Positions 44,179 through 53,647 of a stretch of 64,000 nucleotides of DNA are shown here, piece after piece (position 1 is the first letter of the stretch; each line of letters opens with the position of its first letter). This stretch comes from Bradyrhizobium paxllaeri. GTDB lineage: Bacteria; Pseudomonadota; Alphaproteobacteria; Rhizobiales; Xanthobacteraceae. The stretch lies in the NCBI RefSeq assembly GCF_001693515.2, contig NZ_CP042968.1, forward strand, positions 7,068,001-7,132,000, given 5' to 3'. The translations under genes and the position numbers were made by a program. The notes beneath the pieces were generated by a model, which saw only the letters and a program-made list of their open reading frames with translations, did no database searches and was not told where the DNA came from.

Positions 44179-45572
44179 GAGTGCGTCGACCGTTGAACGG
44201 ATCGGCAGGCGTCGCGCACATGCGCCGCCGTCCCCTTGTATTGGACGCGGTACGGCCGGCCCATACGCCTGGGCGCGCCACGAATGCCGATGCGTTCATT
44301 GAACGGATCGCGACCGGCCTAATGCTGCTGGCCGTCATTGCGACCTTCACGCTCTCGTCCTCCGTCCTGACCACCTGGAAAATCCACTATCTGACGGCGG
44401 GCGGAAACTTTTACGAAAAGCTGCATCCGGCGACCTATTTCACGGTGCTCGCGTTCTCGCTGTTGCTGATGCGCAGCCGCGGCCCGGTTGGCGAGCTCAA
44501 CCGGATACTTTCCGAATCGAAGCTGCTGCTGGCGTATTTGCTGTGCTGGCTTTTTCTGCTGGTCCAGGTGATCGTGCTCGAGCGCCCCTTCACGGTCATC
44601 ATCGACACGTTCCTGCTGCCGATCCTGATCGCGATGGTGATGTGGCAACTATCGCCTGCGCAACGGCGCCCGCTGGTCTGGGCCATTCACTTCACGATCC
44701 TGCTGAACGTCGTGCTCGGATACTATGAGTATTTCTCCGGCCACCGTCTGATCCCGCTGACGCTCGGCGATGTCGTGGTGATGGGAGAATGGCGCTCCGC
44801 GGCGCTGCTCGGCCATCCGCTGACAGCATCCGGCATCGTCGGCGCCTACGTGCTCGCGCTGGTGCTTCGTCCGGCGATCTGTCCGCCGATTCTGCTGCAG
44901 CTGCCGCTGATCGCATTCTGCCTGGCGTCGCTGATGGCGTTCGGCGGCCGAACCTCGCTGGTCACCGTGCTGGCGGTCATCGGACTGCTCGGCGGCTTCG
45001 AGGCACTCCGCCTGATGCGGGGAAAGCGAACGCAGCTTCCTGCAGCCATTCTCGCCATCTGCGTGCTGTTTGCGGCCGGCGCCATCGTGTTCGCCGCGCT
45101 CGACCTCGGCATTTTCGACAAGATGCTGCTGCGCTTCTCTTCCGACAAGGGCAGCACGCTGGCGCGCTACGCCACCTTCAGCCTGCTCTCGCATTTCGAC
45201 TGGAATGAACTGATCCTCGGCCCCAACCCGGTTCGGGTGAACGCGCTGCAGTCGCAACTCGGCCTCAACTACGGCATCGAAAACTTCTGGATTTCATCCG
45301 TCGTTCAGTTCGGCCTCATCCATACCATCCTGCTGACGATCGGCCTGGTCTGCTTCTTCGTCGACGTGCTGCGCCGTTCGAGTCCGGCGGCATGGGCCAT
45401 CATGCTGCTGATCGTCATCATCGCGGCGAGTTCGGTGAGCTTCTCGTCGAAGAACATTCAGCTCGCGCAGTTCGTGATCCTCATTTCGGTCTTGCTGCCG
45501 CGCACGCAGCGGCGCGTCGCCGCGCCCTCGCAAATTCGCCCGCATGTCACCTACCGGTCCGTTGCGGCATAA
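44175..45572 (+). CDS. VpsF-like polysaccharide polymerase (Wzy role)
   Basis: A 465-residue membrane protein with about eleven hydrophobic helices and a periplasmic loop (LRFSSDKGSTLARYATFSLL, then LGPNPVRVNALQ) like that of VpsF/O-antigen polymerase proteins. It would join repeat units in the periplasm. The GTG start overlaps the co-polymerase stop by four bases (GTGA). An N-terminal cytoplasmic tail of about 45 residues is Arg-rich. Confidence 0.82.
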   Translation: MRVRRPLNGSAGVAHMRRRPLVLDAVRPAHTPGRATNADAFIERIATGLMLLAVIATFTLSSSVLTTWKIHYLTAGGNFYEKLHPATYFTVLAFSLLLMRSRGPVGELNRILSESKLLLAYLLCWLFLLVQVIVLERPFTVIIDTFLLPILIAMVMWQLSPAQRRPLVWAIHFTILLNVVLGYYEYFSGHRLIPLTLGDVVVMGEWRSAALLGHPLTASGIVGAYVLALVLRPAICPPILLQLPLIAFCLASLMAFGGRTSLVTVLAVIGLLGGFEALRLMRGKRTQLPAAILAICVLFAAGAIVFAALDLGIFDKMLLRFSSDKGSTLARYATFSLLSHFDWNELILGPNPVRVNALQSQLGLNYGIENFWISSVVQFGLIHTILLTIGLVCFFVDVLRRSSPAAWAIMLLIVIIAASSVSFSSKNIQLAQFVILISVLLPRTQRRVAAPSQIRPHVTYRSVAA

Positions 45573-45590
45573 CTTTGGGATTCTCTTCGC

Positions 45591-46664
45591 ATGGCTATCT
45601 ATATCGACAACACCCATCTCGGACGCCACGTCACCGGCCTGGAACGCATTACGTTGGAGCTGTTCTCCGCTAAAGCGCTTGCGCCGCTCGATGTCGTTCC
45701 GGTGACGGCGCAGGGGCTTCGCCAGATGCTGACGACGCAGACGCTGGGCTTGCCGATGCGGCTGGCCGCGTCGTCCTCCATCCTGCTCTGCCCCGGCTTT
45801 CCGCCCAGCCCGCTGCTGCGGCCCTTTGCTTCCCGCGTGCTGCCCTATATCCACGACGACTTCCTGATCACGCGGCGCGCAGAGCTGAATATGCGGGCGC
45901 GGCTCTACATGGCCGGCCCCTTCAAGCTCGCGCTGCGCCACTATCCGCGCTTTCTGGCGAATTCCGGCGACACAAGGCGTAAGCTCGCCGCGCATTGCCG
46001 GTCGGATGCCGAGGTGACGCTCTATCGGCCTGCGGTGCGTAACGTGTTTGGGCTCGACCCGGGTCAACGCAGCGAACGAAGCGCGGAGCCCCAGCCACTT
46101 CGGTTGATCGCGCTGGGGACGGTGGAGCCGCGCAAGAATTTTGCAGCGGCGGCAAAAATCCTCGAGGCCCTGCGCATGCAGGGGTTTCCTGATGCCACGC
46201 TGGATATCGTCGGAAGGCCGGGATGGGGTAACGACTGGCAGGCGCTAGAGCAGCAACCGGGCGTGACGCTGCACGGATATCAGTCCGCCGAGCGGGTTAA
46301 TCAACTGCTTGACGCCGCGGACCTCTTCATCTGCACATCCCATGACGAAGGCCTGGGATTGCCGCTGCTGGAGGCGCAGTACGCCGGGCTGCCGATCGTC
46401 GCGCCCGATGCCGCGATCTTCCGCGAAGTGCTCGGCGAGTCCGGCATCTACATCGATACCGCCGATCCCGCCTCTGCCGCCACGCGGATTGCGGCTGCGC
46501 TCTGGAACGAGAATTGGCGCGCCCGATACGTGGCTGACGCTGCAAGAAATCTGGCGCGCTGGAACGATCTGGCCCGCGGCGACCGCGAAAACGTCATCAG
46601 CCTGATCGCCCGCCTTGCTCACCTTCAGGGAAACGCTGCTCCGGAGTACCGCCGCCTTGCATGA
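45591..46664 (+). CDS. Glycosyltransferase family 4
   Basis: A 357-residue GT-B enzyme. The C-terminal donor-binding half has ALGTVEPRKNFAAAAKILEAL and the EX7E-like CTSHDEGLGLPLLEAQYAGLP. The N-terminal half is short and lacks a clear membrane helix, so it acts at the inner face of the membrane on the lipid-linked repeat unit. The sugar donor cannot be told. It overlaps the next gene start by eight bases. Confidence 0.9.
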   Translation: MAIYIDNTHLGRHVTGLERITLELFSAKALAPLDVVPVTAQGLRQMLTTQTLGLPMRLAASSSILLCPGFPPSPLLRPFASRVLPYIHDDFLITRRAELNMRARLYMAGPFKLALRHYPRFLANSGDTRRKLAAHCRSDAEVTLYRPAVRNVFGLDPGQRSERSAEPQPLRLIALGTVEPRKNFAAAAKILEALRMQGFPDATLDIVGRPGWGNDWQALEQQPGVTLHGYQSAERVNQLLDAADLFICTSHDEGLGLPLLEAQYAGLPIVAPDAAIFREVLGESGIYIDTADPASAATRIAAALWNENWRARYVADAARNLARWNDLARGDRENVISLIARLAHLQGNAAPEYRRLA

Positions 46665-47754
46665 CACCAGCGCCACAAGGCACCAGGACGGGTTACGGAT
46701 CATCGCGGCCAGCGCCGTGGTGATCCTTCACTATTCCGACTACTTCAAGGACGTGCCCGTCGGCCACTTCATGGTCGCCCACACCTGGCATTTCAATCTG
46801 TTCGTGGATCTGTTCTTTGTGGTCTCCGGCTTCGTCATCGCACGCCAGTATTTCGGCCGCGTCGACGACGCTGCATCGATCGGCCGCTTCCTCTGGCGTC
46901 GTCTCGCCCGCATCTATCCGCTGCATCTCGCCACCCTCGCCTTCTATGTGGCGCTTGCCGGCGCGCTTCATTTCGGCGCCGCGCGGACGGACAACCCTGC
47001 CCGCTATCCGCTTTCCGACCTGCCTGCACAATTTTTGCTGCTTCACGCCTTCATCGGCGAGCGCCTGACGTTCAACTTCCCGAGTTGGTCGCTCTCGGCG
47101 GAAATGTTCTGCTATCTGCTGTTCCCGGCCGTCGCGCTGATCGCTCAGCGCCGCAAGGAGGCGGTCATTGCGCTCGTGGTCTTCGCCGCACTCGCCAACT
47201 CCCTTTGGGTGGTGGCCGCAGGGACGACACCATGGGTCGACTGGATCAATCAAGGCGGCGGCTTCCGGGCGTTGCCCGCCTTCAGCCTCGGCGTCGCCTG
47301 CTATCTGTTTCGCGACCGGATCGCACGCTGGCCCACAATTCCAGGCGCACTCGCCGCATCGTTGACGGCGTTTATCGTGCTCGGCTCGTGGCTGCCGACG
47401 ATGACCGCGCTGCTCGCGATCTACGCCATCGCACTGCTGGCCATCCAAGTGGACTGCGCCGGGCGCGACACGTTGCTGTCGCGGCTCGGCTTCGATCGCT
47501 GGTCGCCGCTGACCTATTCCTGCTACATGCTGCACATCCCGGTTGCGACCGTCATCATCACCTTCGGATCGCGGCTGCTTTCACTGTCGCCACCTGAACG
47601 TCTGATTCTGGCGCCGGTGGCGATCGTCGTTCTCGCCATCGCGAGCGTCATCTCGCTGCGCACGTTCGAAACGCCGCTGCGACGATATCTGACCGAGGCT
47701 TACGACCGCCGCGCCATCGGGCGTGCGGTGTCACGGCAGGAGAGCGCGCGATGA
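46657..47754 (+). CDS. Acyltransferase family 3 membrane protein (first of two)
   Basis: A 365-residue protein with about ten helices. It has the catalytic His in IIAASAVVILHYSDYF, RRLARIYPLHL after helix 2 and FPSWSLSAEMFCYLLFP. Such proteins add acetyl or succinyl groups to sugars across the membrane. No ATG fits: TTG 46657 has GGAG ten bases upstream, with another TTG at 46615. It overlaps the second acyltransferase gene by four bases (ATGA). Confidence 0.87.
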   Translation: MHDTSATRHQDGLRIIAASAVVILHYSDYFKDVPVGHFMVAHTWHFNLFVDLFFVVSGFVIARQYFGRVDDAASIGRFLWRRLARIYPLHLATLAFYVALAGALHFGAARTDNPARYPLSDLPAQFLLLHAFIGERLTFNFPSWSLSAEMFCYLLFPAVALIAQRRKEAVIALVVFAALANSLWVVAAGTTPWVDWINQGGGFRALPAFSLGVACYLFRDRIARWPTIPGALAASLTAFIVLGSWLPTMTALLAIYAIALLAIQVDCAGRDTLLSRLGFDRWSPLTYSCYMLHIPVATVIITFGSRLLSLSPPERLILAPVAIVVLAIASVISLRTFETPLRRYLTEAYDRRAIGRAVSRQESAR

Positions 47755-48800
47755 CGGTCGTCGAGCGCCTGCCGGCAACTCCGGCATCCCTGAGCGTCAC
47801 GCATGCACCGGCTAAAGCCCGCGACGGCGTCGTCGACACCATGCGCGGCATCGCCATTTTGATGGTGATCGGAATTCATTCGCTGCCGCAGCCGCTCGAC
47901 GTGACCTGGGCAAAATCCCTCGACGCGGCGCTGCGGCCCTGCGTGCCGGTGTTCCTGTTCGTATCAGGATATCTGACGGCGCTCTCCGGCCGCGTGCCGC
48001 TGGCGAAGCGGCTAAGGGCGGCCCTGATCCCTTACGCGATCGCGTTCGTCGCCGCCTATGCCTACATGGCGCTGCATAACCCGGCGATGGATCATCGCAT
48101 CGGCACGACGCTCGCCCGGTTCGCTCTCGGATACGTGTTCGTCTACTATTATGTCTTCGTCTACGTCTGCTGCATGCTCGGCCTGTGGCTCATCTTTGCG
48201 ACCGGCGGCGGTGGACCCGCATCAAGGCAACGCCTCGCGGCGCTGTTGTTGCTCTCGATCGGCTGCGGCTTGCTGGCCGGCAGCTATCTCGATCCGGCCA
48301 TGTCCAGGCTCGGCGCCTCGGAGGCATTGCTCGACGAAGTCCGCATGCGCGACATTCCGTTCTGGTTCTCCTTTGTCGCGCTCGGCGCGCTGACCGCAAT
48401 GTTTGCAGACCTCACCGATCAGGGCGTGCGCCGCTTGCTGCTTGGCGCCATGCTGGCGGCGTACGTGTTCTATGCCGCCGTGCGCATCTTCAACCTCGGC
48501 GACGCCGCCACGTACGATTCGGTCGCCTTCTTCCTCTATGCGGCCCTGTTCTGCGTTGCGCTGTTCGCCATCCAGCCGAAATCGCCGCTGCTCGGGTGGA
48601 TCGGCTCGGGCAGCTACTTCATCTATCTCTGGCACATCTTCGTCGTCATGGCGCTGCGCGATCACGGCGGGCTGCGCCAGTTCGGCGGTATCGCCGGCTT
48701 TGCCGTTACCTGGGGCGTGACCGCTTTTGTTAGCACCGCCGCGCTGCTGACGGTGAGGCAACTGGCCTCACCCCGAATCTGCCGCTGGCTGGGGGCTTAA
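47751..48800 (+). CDS. Acyltransferase family 3 membrane protein (second of two)
   Basis: A 349-residue protein with about ten helices. The catalytic His is in MRGIAILMVIGIHSLP, and the end of the membrane domain has GWIGSGSYFIYLWHIF. It is diverged from its neighbour, with a shorter central loop and no WSLSAE motif, so the two probably modify different positions or use different acyl groups. It is followed three bases later by the flippase gene. Confidence 0.87.
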   Translation: MTVVERLPATPASLSVTHAPAKARDGVVDTMRGIAILMVIGIHSLPQPLDVTWAKSLDAALRPCVPVFLFVSGYLTALSGRVPLAKRLRAALIPYAIAFVAAYAYMALHNPAMDHRIGTTLARFALGYVFVYYYVFVYVCCMLGLWLIFATGGGGPASRQRLAALLLLSIGCGLLAGSYLDPAMSRLGASEALLDEVRMRDIPFWFSFVALGALTAMFADLTDQGVRRLLLGAMLAAYVFYAAVRIFNLGDAATYDSVAFFLYAALFCVALFAIQPKSPLLGWIGSGSYFIYLWHIFVVMALRDHGGLRQFGGIAGFAVTWGVTAFVSTAALLTVRQLASPRICRWLGA

Positions 48801-48803
48801 GAG

Positions 48804-50243
48804 ATGCTCCTCAAGCACACCCTGCTCTATCTGCCCGCGCAATTCGTCGGACCGCTGTTCCAGCTTCTGGCGATGATCGTATGGACGCATGTTGTCGATG
48901 AGCACACGCTCGGCGTCATCACGCTGATCACGGCCACGCATGAATTGCTGCAGATCGGCTTCCTCGCCTGGTGGTCGCAATATGCGCTGCGTTTCCTCGG
49001 ACGGTACCAGGACGCGGGCGACGGGCCCCGTTTCTACCGCACCGAAAGCGCGGTGCTGCTCGCGTCCGTGGTTCTGCAGAGCGCGGCCGTGGTCGGAATT
49101 CTGCTTCTGGTCATCGCGCCCGGCGCCGGAACGGGGCTTCTGCTCGCTACCATCGCCTATGTGATCACCCGATCGCTCAATCTCTACATCGGTGAACGCG
49201 CCCGCGCGCGGCAGCAGATCCGGGTCTATACGATCCAGCAGGTATTCGGACCATCCGTCGGATTTATCATGGGCCTGGTGTTGATCAAGCTGATCGGCCA
49301 ATCGCCGGAATGGCCGCTGGCCGGCTACGCGCTGGCGCAACTGATTGCCGCACTCATCGTCCTTCCGTGGATCGGCTGGAGCCCTCGCCTGTGGCCGATC
49401 GACCGGGAGATCGTGGTCCACGCCCTGCGCTATGGCCTTCCCCTGATTATCGGCGGCGCGCTCGGCTGGGTCGGCCTCAATGCGTCGCGCTTCATCATCA
49501 GCCAATTCTCGGGCGTGGCCGCGGCGGGCCTATTCGCGGTCGGCTATGGCCTCGGCCAGCGGGCCGCTGCCGTTGCGGCCATGCTGGTGACCGCGGCCGC
49601 TTTCCCGCTGGCGGTGAAAAGCATCGAGCAGGGTGGCAATCAGGCCGGCATGCGCCAGCTTGCCACCAACAGCGCACTCCTTATCGCAATCCTGGCGCCA
49701 AGCCTTGCCGGCATCATCATGCTGCGAGCGGAGATCGTGCATCTCCTGATCGCAGCGCCGTTCCAGGCGGTGACGCTCGCCATCCTGCCGCTCTCTATCC
49801 TCGCCGGCGCGATCCGCAATTTTCGCGCTCATTTCGGCGACCAGGTCTTTCTGCTGCAAAATCGCACGCGCTGGATGATGGCGATTGCCGCGATCGACGC
49901 GTCGACGACTGTGGTGCTGAGCGCCCTGTTTCTGCCCGTCTGGGGATTGACCGGCGTCGCCGGCGCCACGGTGCTGGCGGCGCTCGCCGCCGCCATCGTC
50001 AGCTTTTCGATCGGCTTTACCAAATTCGGCCTGCGGCTTCCGGTCAACCATCTCCTGCGCATCGCATTGGCGACAATTGCGATGGCCGCCTTGCTGCGGA
50101 TATTCCCGGAGGCCCGCTCGCTTGCCGTGCTGGCGGCACATGTCGCGGCAGGCGCCGCCGCCTATTTCGGCGCGCTTGCCTTGCTCTACGCGCCGTCGCT
50201 CATGCGAATGCTCCGCCCACGCCCCCAGCATTCGGGGGCATGA
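48804..50243 (+). CDS. Polysaccharide flippase (Wzx-like, MOP superfamily)
   Basis: A 479-residue membrane protein with about twelve to fourteen helices. It begins LLKHTLLYLPAQFVGPLFQL, like oligosaccharide flippases, with repeated segments such as GWVGLNASRFIISQFSG and VGYGLGQRAAAVAA. It would move the lipid-linked repeat unit to the periplasmic face for the polymerase. It is the last gene of the main plus-strand run; a GC-only six-base hairpin overlaps its stop. Confidence 0.88.
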   Translation: MLLKHTLLYLPAQFVGPLFQLLAMIVWTHVVDEHTLGVITLITATHELLQIGFLAWWSQYALRFLGRYQDAGDGPRFYRTESAVLLASVVLQSAAVVGILLLVIAPGAGTGLLLATIAYVITRSLNLYIGERARARQQIRVYTIQQVFGPSVGFIMGLVLIKLIGQSPEWPLAGYALAQLIAALIVLPWIGWSPRLWPIDREIVVHALRYGLPLIIGGALGWVGLNASRFIISQFSGVAAAGLFAVGYGLGQRAAAVAAMLVTAAAFPLAVKSIEQGGNQAGMRQLATNSALLIAILAPSLAGIIMLRAEIVHLLIAAPFQAVTLAILPLSILAGAIRNFRAHFGDQVFLLQNRTRWMMAIAAIDASTTVVLSALFLPVWGLTGVAGATVLAALAAAIVSFSIGFTKFGLRLPVNHLLRIALATIAMAALLRIFPEARSLAVLAAHVAAGAAAYFGALALLYAPSLMRMLRPRPQHSGA

Positions 50244-50264
50244 GCGCATCCGACACATCCGCGG

Positions 50265-51365
50265 CTACGACTTCCTTGTATTCTCGAACGCGCGCGCCAT
50301 CGCATACCACAGCGGCTTCTTCTGCATCGATGAATCGAACGGCAGGGGCCGCGGCAGCCGTTGCGCGAGAGGATCCTTTTTCTTCGCCGCATCGGTATAG
50401 AACGAGTAATTGTCGGCCAGTTCCCACGCGATCACCATCTTGACCGCCGGAACGCGCAGCGCGTTGTTCAGGTACTTCTCGGCGGTCTCCGCAATCATGG
50501 CGTCGCGCGCCGCGATGTCGTCCGGAAACGTATCGTCGCGCACGTCGAATTCGGTCAGGTAGATCTCGACGCCACGTTCGGCAAGCGCGTGCAGGAATTC
50601 GGCAAAGCGTCCGGGGTCATGCGGATAGCGCGGCTGCAGGTGACTTTGCAGTCCGACGGCATGCAGCGGCACGCCGGCATGCTTCAGCTCGTCGACCAGT
50701 TGCAGCAGGCCTTTGCGAACCGTGAGGCCGACATCATCGTCGCGCTCGCTCTGCGCCTCATTCAGAACCAGTTTTGTCTTGCGGTCGACCACCGCCACAC
50801 GCTCGAAGGCGCGGCGCACATAGCCGGTTCCGAACGTGTCGTACCATGGGCCGAGCCGGTAACCGCCGGGCGCCTTGTGCCCGGGCCAGAACGGCTCATT
50901 GACGACGTCCCATGAGTGCAGCTTGCCGACATAGCGGGCGGCCACCTCCTCGATATAGGAATCGAAGAACTTCTCGCGCTCCGCGCTGCTCATGCTCTTG
51001 ATCCACTGCGGAACCCATTCGTTCCAGATAAGGCAGTGGCCGCGCATCGGAATGTTGTTGCCTGCACAGAATTGCAGCAGACGATCCGCACTCTCGAATC
51101 GTTTCGGCCCCGGTTGGGGCGCGATGGTTCCCATCTTCATCGCGATATCCGTCGTAACGATGCGCGTCTGCGTCTGGTACAGCTCGCGATAGGCACGATC
51201 CTTGTCGATCACGGGACCAGCAGCTGCGCCGAACACAATGCCGTTACGAGCTGCGATAGCGCCGAGACTCTGCGCGGACTGCGCGGCGAGTGCGTTCCTC
51301 CCGTAAGAAGCAACACCTGCTCCTGCGATGAGAGCGAGCGCATTTCGCCTCGACCACTGCTGCAT
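50265..51365 (-). CDS. GH10 endo-beta-glycanase (xylanase family), Tat-exported
   Basis: A 366-residue enzyme with a twin-arginine signal (SRRNALALIAGAGVASYGR). The GH10 catalytic glutamates are Glu157 in WDVVNEPFW (acid/base) and Glu272 in YLTEFDVRDD (nucleophile), with HCLIWNEWVPQW in the -1 site region. GH10 enzymes cut beta-1,4-xylan. In an exopolysaccharide locus it more likely trims or releases the polymer than feeds on plant xylan. It lies on the opposite strand between the flippase and the WecG-like gene, so it has its own promoter. Confidence 0.92.
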   Translation of the reverse strand: MQQWSRRNALALIAGAGVASYGRNALAAQSAQSLGAIAARNGIVFGAAAGPVIDKDRAYRELYQTQTRIVTTDIAMKMGTIAPQPGPKRFESADRLLQFCAGNNIPMRGHCLIWNEWVPQWIKSMSSAEREKFFDSYIEEVAARYVGKLHSWDVVNEPFWPGHKAPGGYRLGPWYDTFGTGYVRRAFERVAVVDRKTKLVLNEAQSERDDDVGLTVRKGLLQLVDELKHAGVPLHAVGLQSHLQPRYPHDPGRFAEFLHALAERGVEIYLTEFDVRDDTFPDDIAARDAMIAETAEKYLNNALRVPAVKMVIAWELADNYSFYTDAAKKKDPLAQRLPRPLPFDSSMQKKPLWYAMARAFENTRKS

Positions 51366-51568
51366 AGCTGATCTCCATGATGTGAATGCTTCGCCGCCAT
51401 GTCTCTTCGTCCGCAACGCGGCGCCGCCATCGTTGCGTCGCATTAGTTCGATTTCGTGACGAATGCCGGTCGAGAAAAATTTTCGGCGCGCAGTTCCAGT
51501 TGCGATGCGCATGTCGATTAGTCCCCGCCACTTGCGTCTCTCGATCACATCATCAGCAGGAGATCGAC

Positions 51569-52363
51569 ATGTCGGAACCACCAGCGCAGTTGCAGCCGCG
51601 CCTCACAGTCGATGGCATCACGATCAATGTTCCCACGCTTCCGGAAGCTGTGTCCTCGATCGTGTCGGCCGCGCAACATGGCGACAACTTCAGCGTCTGC
51701 ACGCTCAATCTCGATCACGTCGTTCAACTGCAGCAGCACGCCAATTTTCGCGCCGCCTATCGCCGTGCCAGATTTGTGACAGCCGACGGGTTCCCCATCG
51801 TCGTACTCAGTCGTCTCATGGGAACGCGAATCGAGCGCACGACTGGTGCCGATCTCGTCGAACCGGTTTGTGCGGAAGCCCGCAAGAAAGGGCTGCCGGT
51901 CTTTCTGTTCGGCGCCAACGACCTCACGCTGAAAATGACGGCGCGACGCTTGGCGGAACGATTCCAGGGATTGCAGATCGCCGGATGGCTTGCGCCGGGA
52001 CCGGGATTCGATCCCTATTCCAGCGAAGCCGATGCTGCGATCGAAAGCATTCGTTCCTCGGGCGCAAAACTCTGCTTCGTCGCGCTGGGCGCGCCACGGC
52101 AGGAACTGTTCGCGGCGCGGTGCCTCGACGAGCTGAACGGAACCGGAGTGCTGTGCATCGGAGCCGCGCTCGATTTCATCGCCGGCGCGCAAGACCGCGC
52201 GCCATCCATCGCGCGCAAAACCGGGCTGGAGTGGGCGTGGCGCATGCTGCGAGAGCCGCGGCGGCTCGGCCCCCGCTATGTCAAATGCATGACGGAGGTT
52301 CCGCGGCTCGTGGCGCGAACCATTCCGCAAATCGTCCAAGCGCGCATGAGGAAAGCGGCATGA
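51569..52363 (+). CDS. WecG/TagA/CpsF-family glycosyltransferase (GT26)
   Basis: A 264-residue enzyme. The family motifs are CTLNLDHVVQLQ, VTADGFPIVVLSRLMG with the catalytic Asp, PVFLFGANDLTLKM and VALGAPRQELF. Related enzymes transfer ManNAc, ManNAcA or hexoses to lipid-linked acceptors, often as the second sugar. The ATG follows AGGAGA. The stop overlaps the next start (ATGA). Confidence 0.92.
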   Translation: MSEPPAQLQPRLTVDGITINVPTLPEAVSSIVSAAQHGDNFSVCTLNLDHVVQLQQHANFRAAYRRARFVTADGFPIVVLSRLMGTRIERTTGADLVEPVCAEARKKGLPVFLFGANDLTLKMTARRLAERFQGLQIAGWLAPGPGFDPYSSEADAAIESIRSSGAKLCFVALGAPRQELFAARCLDELNGTGVLCIGAALDFIAGAQDRAPSIARKTGLEWAWRMLREPRRLGPRYVKCMTEVPRLVARTIPQIVQARMRKAA

Positions 52364-53637
52364 CTTCAACATTGACCCTCGCGCTACGCGCGCGAAATGC
52401 CAACCGGATCAAGCCACGTTACCAGATCTGCTTGATTCATCCATTCGATCCGCGCGGCCAGAAGGTCGGCGGCCTTGAAACATACATCCGCGACTTCATC
52501 ACGTTTCATCCCGTTGACACCGATATCCTCTTCATCGGCGTCGACTCGACGGGCGAGCTGGAGCTCGGACAGCTTCACCGGCTGACGTTCCGCGGCCGCG
52601 GTTTCGACTTCCTGCCGATCCTGCATTATTCGGACCAGCAGGCCCGCGAAGCGGCGCGCAGCATCCGCACCTCGCTGACCGGACAATTCTTCATGGCGCT
52701 GCTGCGTCATTTCCGGCCGATTGCGAAACTGATCCGTGCGCGACGATGCTCGATCGATCTACGACGGGTGGAGTTCTCATGGCTGCCGGCGATCCTGCGG
52801 CTCCCGTTCGTGCAGATGCTTCACGGCGAGGGCGCGCCGAAGCTGCAGATGGATTCGCTGCTGCGGAAATATTCCTTCGTCCACAACACCGGCGAGCGGT
52901 TCGCCGTCGCCATGAGCGAGAAATTTCTTTGCGTCAATCCATTCATCACCGAGCGGCTGCAGCAGACCTATCCGCGCCGCAAGGACAAGATCGACACGCT
53001 CTGGACCTGGGTCAACACGGACATCTTCAAGCCGCAGGTCTGGCCGCTGAACTCTTCGCCATTCCAGATCGTGTTCGCGGGCAGGCTCGACGAGTTCAAG
53101 GATCCGCCGTTGATGTTCCGCACGATCGACCGCCTGCGGCAGCGATTGAACGGCGATGTCAGGTTTCACTATATCGGCACCAGCGACCCGCACCGGTTCG
53201 AGGAGTTCGCCGCCATCGAGGACATCACCGTGCGCCACGGCTTCAAGGATGCCGTCGGCATGGCGGAGACACTGGCGAGCGCGCATGCCGGACTCCTGAC
53301 GTCCGAGTTCGAGGGCATGCCGCGCTGCGTGCTCGAGACCCTGGCGGTTGGCCGCCCTGTCGTCGCCATGCACCTGCCGCAGCTCGAATCCGTGATCCGA
53401 CCCGGCTTCAGCGGCTATCTTGTGCCGCGGAGCGGCAGCCGCGACGAGATGGTCGATGCGCTGGTCCAGCGGTTCGTCGATATCAGGGATGCCATCGAGA
53501 CGGGTGCGATGAACCCGGTGCAGGTCGCCGACACCATCATGGCGTTTACGCCAGGCACCCAGCTCGCGCGGGTCTTCCGCTATCACCATGAAATTCAGGA
53601 TGCGCGCGGACTTGCCGCCGCGGCGCCGACCTATTGA
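52360..53637 (+). CDS. Glycosyltransferase family 4 (first of pair)
   Basis: A 425-residue GT-B enzyme. The acceptor domain begins YQICLIHPFDPRGQKVGGLE, and the donor domain has IVFAGRLDEFKDPPLMFRTI and LLTSEFEGMPRCVLETLAVG, the EX7E-type retaining motif. It acts at the membrane on the growing repeat unit; the donor is unknown. It is coupled to the WecG-like gene by a four-base overlap and overlaps or abuts the next glycosyltransferase. Confidence 0.9.
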   Translation: MTSTLTLALRARNANRIKPRYQICLIHPFDPRGQKVGGLETYIRDFITFHPVDTDILFIGVDSTGELELGQLHRLTFRGRGFDFLPILHYSDQQAREAARSIRTSLTGQFFMALLRHFRPIAKLIRARRCSIDLRRVEFSWLPAILRLPFVQMLHGEGAPKLQMDSLLRKYSFVHNTGERFAVAMSEKFLCVNPFITERLQQTYPRRKDKIDTLWTWVNTDIFKPQVWPLNSSPFQIVFAGRLDEFKDPPLMFRTIDRLRQRLNGDVRFHYIGTSDPHRFEEFAAIEDITVRHGFKDAVGMAETLASAHAGLLTSEFEGMPRCVLETLAVGRPVVAMHLPQLESVIRPGFSGYLVPRSGSRDEMVDALVQRFVDIRDAIETGAMNPVQVADTIMAFTPGTQLARVFRYHHEIQDARGLAAAAPTY

Positions 53638-53647
53638 GGGCGCCGGC

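Noticed and set aside
50221..50239. GC-only hairpin at the end of the flippase gene as a terminator
   Set aside because: The six-base stem lies inside the coding end and no T-run follows on either strand.
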